Shown: one piece after another, positions 12,501 through 18,319 of the stretch
How positions within the stretch are numbered: the first letter of the stretch is position 1
Layout: the number at the start of each line of letters is the position of its first letter
Source: CAYHSR01 sp043821725
Lineage (GTDB): Bacteria; Patescibacteriota; Patescibacteriia; Magasanikbacterales; GWA2-37-8
Direction: 5' to 3'
Assembly (NCBI GenBank): GCA_043821725.1
Contig: JBDRCM010000013.1
Location: forward strand, 1 to 18,319
Length of the DNA: 18,319 bases
Notes under the pieces: generated by a model
What the model saw: the letters and a program-made list of their open reading frames with translations, nothing else
The model's database searches: none
What the model was told of the DNA's origin: nothing
Position numbers and translations under genes: made by a program

Positions 12501-15500
12501 ATGATTTACCATTTTTACAGAAAATTAAATGATAATGAAGAAATTTGTTTTAATGTTGGAACAGAAGCGCAGTTAAGCAACCAAGAACAAGAAAAATTAT
12601 CTTGGCTCTTGCGCGAAACATTTGAACAGGATAATTTTTCTGATTATACTTTTTTTGACAGATCAAAAGGCCAAATTGTGGAAATAGGGCCACGTTTGAA
12701 TTTTGCGACTCCTTTTTCAACCAATGCAGTGGCTATATGCAATTCCTGCGGAATATCCGGTATAACTCGACTGGAAAGATCCAAAAGATATCTTATTGAT
12801 AAAAATACAAATATAGCTGATTTTGTTAGCAACAATCATGACCAAATGACTGAGTGCGAATATACCGACCCAATTGAATCGTTTTCAGTGTTGATCAAGC
12901 CCGAAGATACTTATGAAATAAATATACTTAAACAAGGACCAAAAGCGCTTAAGGAAATAAATAAGGATATGGGATTGGGAATGGATGACTGGGACATTGA
13001 TTTTTATTACAATTTTTTTTCGAGAGATCTTAACCGTAATCCAACTAATGTGGAGTGTTTCCAGCTAGGCCAGTCAAACAGCGAGCATTCGCGCCATTGG
13101 TTTTTCAAGGGACGCATATTCATAGACAACCAAGAAATGCCTGAGACGCTTTTTGAAATAGTCAAATCAACCTGGAAATCAAATCCAGAAAACAGCATTA
13201 TCGCTTTTAAGGATAATTCCAGCTCAATTAAAGGAAATGAAACGAAATTGTTAATGCCTGCCATGCCCGATGGACCTTGTTCTTTTGATATTTGCAAGTC
13301 CATGCGCCATATAACTTTCAGCGCTGAAACGCATAATTTTCCCAGCGGAGTGGCTCCAGTGCCTGGTGGTGAAACAGGCACAGGCGGACGCATACGCGAT
13401 ACCCATGCCACAGGCCGCGGCTCTTTGGTTGGAGTTTCCACAGCCGGTTTTTGTACAGGCAATCTTAATATTCCAAATTATGAAATAGCCGGAGAAGACA
13501 AAGGAAAATTTGCCTATCCTTCAAACTTGGCTTTGCCTTTAAAAATTCTTATTGGCGAAAGTTTTGGGGCCTATGATTATGGAAATAAATTCGGAGAGCC
13601 ATGTGTGCAGGGATTTACCAGAACATTTGGATTGGAAGTGGGTGATAAAGAGCGCAGGGAATGGATAAAGCCCATAATGTTTACCGGAGGGTTAGGCCAA
13701 ATAGATTACAGGCACGTTAAAAAAGGAACAGCAGAAGCCGGCCAGCTCATTGTTCAGATTGGCGGACCGGCCTATCGAATTGGCATGGGCGGTGGCTCTG
13801 CATCAAGCATGGTTCAAGGAGAAAATAGACAAGATCTTGATTTTAATGCAGTACAAAGAGGCGATGCTGAAATGGAGCAAAAAGCCGACCGCGTAATACG
13901 CGCGTGTGTGGAAATGGGGGATAGAAATCCGATTTTAAGCATTCACGACCAAGGAGCCGGAGGTCCGTGCAATGTTATAACAGAGCTTATTGAGCCAACA
14001 GGCGGGAAAATTGATATAAGAAAAATTACAGTTGGCGATAAAACAATGTCCGTACTGGAATTGTGGGGAGCGGAATATCAAGAAAGAGATGCTATGCTTG
14101 TAAGCCGTGATCGCATTAATGATTTTAAGAAATTATGTGAAAGAGAAAATGTGAGTTGCGAAGAACTTGGAGAAGTTGATGGCAACGGCCGTATAGTTCT
14201 TTATGACAGTCAAAACGATGAAATTGTTGTTGATTTAGAATTAACTAAAATACTTGGCAAAATGCCTCAAAAAGATTTTAATTTCAAAACAGAAGTGAAG
14301 CATAATAATCCGCTTAAAATGTCCAATGATTTTTGTATTGAGGACGCCGTAAAAAAGATTTTCAGTCTGCCTTCTGTCGGGTCAAAAGAATTTTTAATAA
14401 CCAAGGTTGACAGATCAGTTACCGGATTGATAGCAAGACAGCAGGCATGCGGGCCTTTACAGCTTCCTGTAAGTAATATCGCTATAATGGCGCAAAGTCA
14501 TTTTAGCAAGAGCGGAGCTGTAATCTCAATTGGCGAACAGCCAATAAAAATGATTGTCAATCCTGAGGCAGGCGCGCGCATGGCCGTTGGAGAAGCCATT
14601 ACAAATATGGTTTGGGCTAAAATTAACGGATTGGAAAATATAAAGGCCTCATTAAATTGGATGTGGGCCGCTAAACTGCCTGAAGAAGGATCTGATTTTT
14701 ACAAAGCTGCAACAGCCACAAGAGATTTAATGATTAAAGTTGGAATGGCTGTTGACGGTGGCAAGGACAGTTTGTCAATGGCTGCCAAGGTTGGAGAAAA
14801 AATGGTTAAAGCGCCTGGACAGATGGTGGTTTCTGCCTATGCATCAATGCAAGATATTGAAAAATTTGTAACGCCTGATATCAAAATGCCGGGCAAAAGC
14901 TGTTTGGCGTTTATTGATATTTCAGAAGGAAAAAATAGGATTGGAGGATCTGCTTTGGCACAGTCATTTTCACAAATAGGGGATACAAGTCCTGATGTTG
15001 ATGATCCGTTTATCCTTGTAAACGCATTTAATGCAGTGCAGGAAATGATTGATAATAATTTAATTTTGTCCGGACATGACCGCAGTGATGGCGGGTTGTT
15101 CACTTGCTTGGCTGAAATGGCTATGAGTGGAAATTGCGGACTGGATGTTTCAATAAATTCAACAAAAGATGCTGTAACTCAATTATTTTCCGAAGAGCTC
15201 GGTCTTGTAATAGAATATGAGGATAAAAGCGATATTACATCGGCAATAGAAAAAATATTAAGAAAATATAATGTCAAGGCGCATGTTTTGGGTCGAACTT
15301 TAAAAGAGCGCAAAGTAAATATATCAAAAGGACGGAAAAATATTTTCAAAGTTAAGACCGATATTTTGCGCCAATGGTGGGAGTCAACAAGCCAGCGTCT
15401 TGAGCAAGAACAGTCAGACAGTAATATAACAGATCAGGCAGTTCAAAATCGCCTTAATCTTGACAATCCGCGTTATTATTTGAGCTTTCAGCCAAAAGAA

Positions 15501-16322
15501 ACCAGTAAGCGCATAATGGAGCAATCTAATAAACCAAAAGTTGCTATTATCCGCGAGGAAGGATCAAACGGAGACAGGGAAATGGCATCAGCATTTTACT
15601 CCGCAGGATTTGAACCATGGGATGTTAACATGGATGATCTGTTAAAACAAAGAATTCAACTTAATAATTTCAAGGGCATTGCATTTGTCGGCGGTTTTTC
15701 ATACGCTGATGTATTGGACAGCGCAAAGGGATGGGCAGGAAAAATCAAGTTTAATGACAAGCTCAAACAAATGTTTTCTGATTTTTACAGTAGGCCGGAC
15801 ACTTTTTCCTTAGGCATCTGTAACGGGTGCCAATTAATGGCGCTTTTGGGATGGGTACCTTTTGAAGTTGAATCCGAATCTATACAGCCACGCTTCATAC
15901 AAAATAAATCGCAAAAATTTGAGTCGCGCTGGGTAAATGTTGCAATAAAGGAAAGCCCTTCAATAATGCTTGCCGGAATGTCCGGATCAATATTAGGCGT
16001 ATGGGTCGCGCATGGTGAAGGTCAATATTATTGTGTTGACAGCAGTATTACAAACCGAATTGTGAATGATAAATTATGCCCGATTCAATACACAGATCAA
16101 GCCGGACAGCCAACTGAATTATATCCGTTTAATCCAAATGGCTCGCAGTTTGGATTTGCATCTCTTTGTTCGGCTGATGGCAGGCATCTGGCTATGATGC
16201 CGCATCCGGAAAGGTGCTTTTTAAAATGGCAATGGCCATATATGTCAATGGATTGGAAAAACAATCTTTTGGCTTCTCCATGGATAAAAATATTTCAGAA
16301 CGCTCGTAAATGGGTTGGGTAA
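12501..16322 (+). CDS. purL: PurL: FGAM synthase, long single-chain form with glutaminase domain
   Basis: The 1273-residue protein is close to the usual 1290-1300 of the gamma-proteobacterial/eukaryotic large PurL. Order: N-terminal substrate-channelling domain and linker (to about 220); first AIRS-like half with the ETHNFPSGVAPVPGGETGTGGRIRD signature from residue 276; second AIRS-like half with MWAAKLPEEG, DGGKDSLSMAA and SGHDRSDGGL; and a class I glutamine amidotransferase domain from residue 1011 (KPKVAIIREEG). The triad is visible: C1107 in GICNGCQLM, H1235 and E1237 in MPHPERCF. The enzyme makes FGAM from FGAR, ATP and glutamine without separate PurS or PurQ. This is notable because most compact bacterial genomes use the split PurSLQ form. 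The N-terminus aligns with known long PurL proteins, so the ATG at 12501 is right despite lacking a Shine-Dalgarno. The next gene starts 43 bases after the stop. Confidence 0.97.
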   Translation: MIYHFYRKLNDNEEICFNVGTEAQLSNQEQEKLSWLLRETFEQDNFSDYTFFDRSKGQIVEIGPRLNFATPFSTNAVAICNSCGISGITRLERSKRYLIDKNTNIADFVSNNHDQMTECEYTDPIESFSVLIKPEDTYEINILKQGPKALKEINKDMGLGMDDWDIDFYYNFFSRDLNRNPTNVECFQLGQSNSEHSRHWFFKGRIFIDNQEMPETLFEIVKSTWKSNPENSIIAFKDNSSSIKGNETKLLMPAMPDGPCSFDICKSMRHITFSAETHNFPSGVAPVPGGETGTGGRIRDTHATGRGSLVGVSTAGFCTGNLNIPNYEIAGEDKGKFAYPSNLALPLKILIGESFGAYDYGNKFGEPCVQGFTRTFGLEVGDKERREWIKPIMFTGGLGQIDYRHVKKGTAEAGQLIVQIGGPAYRIGMGGGSASSMVQGENRQDLDFNAVQRGDAEMEQKADRVIRACVEMGDRNPILSIHDQGAGGPCNVITELIEPTGGKIDIRKITVGDKTMSVLELWGAEYQERDAMLVSRDRINDFKKLCERENVSCEELGEVDGNGRIVLYDSQNDEIVVDLELTKILGKMPQKDFNFKTEVKHNNPLKMSNDFCIEDAVKKIFSLPSVGSKEFLITKVDRSVTGLIARQQACGPLQLPVSNIAIMAQSHFSKSGAVISIGEQPIKMIVNPEAGARMAVGEAITNMVWAKINGLENIKASLNWMWAAKLPEEGSDFYKAATATRDLMIKVGMAVDGGKDSLSMAAKVGEKMVKAPGQMVVSAYASMQDIEKFVTPDIKMPGKSCLAFIDISEGKNRIGGSALAQSFSQIGDTSPDVDDPFILVNAFNAVQEMIDNNLILSGHDRSDGGLFTCLAEMAMSGNCGLDVSINSTKDAVTQLFSEELGLVIEYEDKSDITSAIEKILRKYNVKAHVLGRTLKERKVNISKGRKNIFKVKTDILRQWWESTSQRLEQEQSDSNITDQAVQNRLNLDNPRYYLSFQPKETSKRIMEQSNKPKVAIIREEGSNGDREMASAFYSAGFEPWDVNMDDLLKQRIQLNNFKGIAFVGGFSYADVLDSAKGWAGKIKFNDKLKQMFSDFYSRPDTFSLGICNGCQLMALLGWVPFEVESESIQPRFIQNKSQKFESRWVNVAIKESPSIMLAGMSGSILGVWVAHGEGQYYCVDSSITNRIVNDKLCPIQYTDQAGQPTELYPFNPNGSQFGFASLCSADGRHLAMMPHPERCFLKWQWPYMSMDWKNNLLASPWIKIFQNARKWVG

Positions 16323-16343
16323 TACGTGTTTTAGTGGTATAAT
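16315..16343 (+). promoter_or_regulatory. Extended -10 promoter for the GT4 gene
   Basis: TGGTATAAT (16335-16343) is a full extended -10 element. A partial -35, TTGGGT (16315-16320), stands at a 17-base spacing and overlaps the purL stop region. The predicted start near 16350 gives a leader of about 15 bases. Confidence 0.6.
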
Positions 16344-16345
16344 AT

Positions 16346-16365
16346 AAGGGTCTATTGTCAAATAC
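16346..16365 (+). promoter_or_regulatory. 20-base start-site motif, copy 1
   Basis: AAGGGTCTATTGTCAAATAC fills the space between the -10 box and the GT4 ATG. The same motif, differing at three positions (all transitions), occurs at 18177-18196 behind another TATAATATA box. Shared consensus: AAGGGTCTRTTGYCAAATRC. Confidence 0.5.
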
Positions 16366-17490
16366 ATGAAAATTTTAATACCAACTTTTGAGTATCCGCC
16401 GCAAATAGGTGGAATATCTTTTTATCTTTTGAATACGGCAAAAAACTGGCCAAAAAAAGATGATGAGATAGTTTTCTGCGCTCCGTCCATGCCAAATGAT
16501 CGTGGTTTTGACGCAAAAAACAGCTGGAAAGTTTATCGCAAAAAATTACTTTTCAGATTTTTTTGGCCAAGGTGGGCTCGCATGATGTGGCATATTTTTA
16601 AAATAATCCGTATTGAAAAGCCGGATATAATTTTTGTTCACCATGCTTTGCCAATAGGGTATATAGCTTTGGTTATGAAGGTTTTATTCAAAATTCCTTA
16701 TGTAATTTTTTTTCATGGCACTGACTTTGGGTTTGCAGTCAATAGCAAGTCCAAGCTCAAAAAACTGGAGTTTGTCATTAAAAAAGCCGATTATGTTGTT
16801 GCCAACAGTGAATATTTGCGAGATAGGATTAAAATGTATTTTAGCCATTTTAAGCCGGACATAAGAGTGGTTTATCCATGTCCGTCAATATGCGAGAAAA
16901 TTGAGCCAAAATTATTGGATGAATTTCAAAAAAAATACAATCCGCAAAAAAGGCCGTTAATCCTTACCTGTGGCCGTCTTGTGAAACGTAAAGGACAAGA
17001 TAATGTTATTAAATCACTTCCAATTGTCAAGGAAAAAATTCCAAACATCTTGTATTTGATTTGCGGTAATGGTTCTTATGAAAATGATTTAAGGATATTG
17101 AGCAAAGAATTGGATGTTGGCGGCAATGTAAAATTTATTGATTTTGTCGGCAAAGCAGAACTTCCATACATTTATGGAATTTCAGACATTTTTGTAATGC
17201 CCGGACGCCATGAAGTGAAAGATGATATTGAAGGATTTGGGATAGTGCTGTTAGAAGCTGCAATGTGTGGCAAACCAATAATAGCCGGAAATTCAGGTGG
17301 AATGCCTGAGGCAGTGATTGAAAATGAAACGGGATATTTAGTGGATGCTTTGGATATAGATCAAATCGCTGATAGAATAATAAAATTACTTACCAACAAG
17401 GATTTAGCAGATGATTTTGGAGAACGTGGCAGGCAAAGGATATTGAAAGATTTTGTTTTTTCAGAACAGCTGGAAAAGATAGCCGGCTGA
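16366..17490 (+). CDS. GT4-family glycosyltransferase (GT-B fold)
   Basis: The 374-residue protein has the N-terminal Rossmann domain with FEYPPQIGGISFY (8-20), the glycine-rich acceptor loop, and FHGTDFGF (H117 region). The C-terminal donor domain shows CGRLVKRKGQDN (202-213, with R204 and K209 expected to bind the nucleotide-sugar phosphates) and the EX7E motif E289-GFGIVLL-E297, followed by AAMCGKPIIAGNSGGMPEAV. This is a retaining transferase of the WaaG/PimA-like group that acts at the cytoplasmic membrane face on glycolipid or surface polysaccharide. The sugar is not predictable. It has its own promoter and follows purL by 43 bases, so its position beside purine genes probably reflects compaction rather than function. 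The gene ends in TGA within the palindrome AGCCGGCT. Confidence 0.92.
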   Translation: MKILIPTFEYPPQIGGISFYLLNTAKNWPKKDDEIVFCAPSMPNDRGFDAKNSWKVYRKKLLFRFFWPRWARMMWHIFKIIRIEKPDIIFVHHALPIGYIALVMKVLFKIPYVIFFHGTDFGFAVNSKSKLKKLEFVIKKADYVVANSEYLRDRIKMYFSHFKPDIRVVYPCPSICEKIEPKLLDEFQKKYNPQKRPLILTCGRLVKRKGQDNVIKSLPIVKEKIPNILYLICGNGSYENDLRILSKELDVGGNVKFIDFVGKAELPYIYGISDIFVMPGRHEVKDDIEGFGIVLLEAAMCGKPIIAGNSGGMPEAVIENETGYLVDALDIDQIADRIIKLLTNKDLADDFGERGRQRILKDFVFSEQLEKIAG

Positions 17491-17566
17491 AATTTATAAT
17501 TTTGGATCAAACCATAGACAGATATAGAGCCACATTTGGATTGAAGAAATTTTAAAATCACGGGTT

Positions 17567-18127
17567 ATGTTTAACGACAAAACAAATGAATATATTATTG
17601 ATTTGGCGCGCAGGTCAATAACGAATTTTTTAAATAATGGTGTTATTTTGGAAATTGATGAGCAAGAATTGCCGCATCCATTACTGCTTGAGCAAAGATC
17701 ATGTTTTGTTACATTGAAACTTGGTGGTAAACTGCGCGGATGCATCGGCCATATTGAGCCAATCCAAGAATTATACAGGGACATTATTGAAAATTCAGTA
17801 TCAGCCGCTTTTGAAGACCCAAGATTCTTGCCTTTAAGATCTGGTGAGTTCAATAATTTGCACATAGAAGTAAGCGTTCTTACACGTCCGGTCAAGATTC
17901 AATGTTCAGACGCATCTGAAATCATTCAAAAATTAAATCCGGACGTTGATGGTGTAATAATAAAAAAAGGCAACAGAGGAGCAACTTATCTTCCGCAGGT
18001 CTGGAGCGAATTTTCAACTCCGCAAGAATTTCTTTCGTCATTATGTCTAAAAGCTGGACTGTTGGCTAACGAATGGGAGAAAGGAACTATTGAAGTGAGT
18101 ATTTATCAGGCGGAAATAGTGGAATGA
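17567..18127 (+). CDS. AMMECR1-family protein (AmmeMemoRadiSam system protein A type)
   Basis: The 186-residue protein has the family hallmark LRGCIGH (56-62), AAFEDPRF (80-87), the internal HIEVSVLTRPV strand, DGVIIKKGNRGATYLPQVW (128-146) and a C-terminal LCLKAGL..NEWEKGTIEVSIYQAEIV stretch. This covers the whole fold at normal length. In many bacteria and archaea it is encoded next to MEMO-like and radical-SAM partners, with an unknown role in cofactor or RNA/protein modification. Neither partner is seen up to the window end. The ATG at 17567 starts 76 bases after the GT4 stop. A TATAAT occurs at 17495-17500 without a good -35, so cotranscription with GT4 is also possible. Confidence 0.93.
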   Translation: MFNDKTNEYIIDLARRSITNFLNNGVILEIDEQELPHPLLLEQRSCFVTLKLGGKLRGCIGHIEPIQELYRDIIENSVSAAFEDPRFLPLRSGEFNNLHIEVSVLTRPVKIQCSDASEIIQKLNPDVDGVIIKKGNRGATYLPQVWSEFSTPQEFLSSLCLKAGLLANEWEKGTIEVSIYQAEIVE

Positions 18128-18137
18128 AGAAATATTC

Positions 18138-18166
18138 TTTATAAAATTTTGTTTTTAATGTATAAT
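18138..18166 (+). promoter_or_regulatory. Probable promoter behind the AMMECR1 gene
   Basis: TTTATA (18138-18143, 4 of 6 to the -35 consensus), a 17-base spacer, and TATAAT (18161-18166). It drives transcription toward the right edge. No ORF of useful length starts before the window ends; the frames at 18193 and 18222 stop after ten codons or fewer. Confidence 0.5.
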
Positions 18167-18176
18167 ATAGGCGGTT

Positions 18177-18196
18177 AAGGGTCTGTTGCCAAATGC
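18177..18196 (+). promoter_or_regulatory. 20-base start-site motif, copy 2
   Basis: AAGGGTCTGTTGCCAAATGC lies 10 bases behind a TATAATATA box, as the related sequence at 16346-16365 does at a shorter distance. It is a conserved 5' leader motif or a short dispersed repeat. Nothing that follows it is a gene within the window. Confidence 0.5.
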
Positions 18197-18250
18197 GCTT
18201 TCGTGACAAAATGGATAAATTATGAGACAAAATCGTTGATAATTCCATAG

Positions 18251-18313
18251 TTATCTTCGCTCGCTCGGAAAAGAAAAATTATCATTTTTCTTTTCTCTCG
18301 CTTCGCTTGATAA
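18251..18313 (-). repeat. Palindromic repeat element, copy 3 (inverted orientation)
   Basis: Read on the minus strand it opens TTATC, then AAGCGAAGCGAGA, then a perfect 12-bp inverted repeat (18268-18279 with 18284-18295: GAAAAGAAAAAT, 4-base loop), then CCGAGCGAGCGAAG and closing GATAA. This is the same plan as 825-883 with the same GCGA-rich arms, but with TTATC/GATAA ends and a third, unrelated hairpin. A further GATAA at 18238-18242, 8 bases outside, mimics the tandem spacing of the first pair. Confidence 0.75.
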
Positions 18314-18319
18314 AAAATT

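Noticed and set aside
18177..18200. IS6-family terminal inverted repeat (GG..CTGTTGCAAA-like)
   Set aside because: The resemblance is limited to about ten bases. No transposase is nearby and the second copy lies in the same orientation directly before a glycosyltransferase gene.
18193..18240. Start of a next gene after the last promoter
   Set aside because: The available ATG frames close within about ten codons. The downstream sequence is the palindromic repeat.

Overview
The window looks like a small-genome, AT-rich bacterium. The standard code is in use: TGA serves as stop in the GT-C, purCE, GT4 and AMMECR1 genes. Short intergenic gaps, few clear Shine-Dalgarno sites, fused enzymes, a divergent FolD and a stand-alone slipin and AMMECR1 protein point to a Patescibacteria/CPR-type lineage. 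That placement is inference; no rRNA or marker gene is present.

Left region (1-2763) is accessory in character. It holds the 3' part of an HD-domain hydrolase, a 69-residue two-helix membrane protein bracketed by an imperfect 50-bp direct repeat, a 435-base gene-free tract with GC-rich hairpins and two tandem copies of a palindromic repeat, and a 527-residue GHKL (Hsp90/MutL/MORC-like) ATPase. The same repeat family recurs in decayed form behind the ATPase gene and again in inverted orientation at the right edge (18251-18313).

Middle left (2764-6235) has three + strand genes: a polytopic GT-C-like membrane protein, a HIT-family nucleotide hydrolase/transferase and a slipin (SPFH) protein.

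The core (6350-16322) is a purine-synthesis locus. On the minus strand a compact set reads GT2 (polyprenyl-phosphate mannosyltransferase-like) > folD > purA-purM fusion > purC-purE fusion, with gaps of 38, 16 and 9 bases. On the plus strand, purL encodes a full-length FGAM synthase with its own glutaminase domain. Together these cover FGAR to FGAM (PurL), FGAM to AIR (PurM), N5-CAIR to CAIR (PurE), CAIR to SAICAR (PurC) and IMP to adenylosuccinate (PurA); FolD supplies one-carbon folates. PurF, PurD, PurN/T, PurK, PurB and PurH are not in the window. Between the two transcription units lies about 580 bases with divergent promoters, including a perfect-consensus sigma70-type promoter. This feeds a structured leader or small Cys-containing ORF, followed by a second promoter right in front of purL.

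The right region (16366-18319) carries a GT4 glycosyltransferase, an AMMECR1-family protein and a promoter whose transcript start shares a 20-base motif with the GT4 leader. The window then ends in another palindromic repeat.

The strongest candidates for something undescribed are the PurA-PurM fusion, the palindromic repeats whose flanks are conserved but whose inner hairpin is swapped, the purL leader, and the GHKL ATPase bracketed by those repeats.
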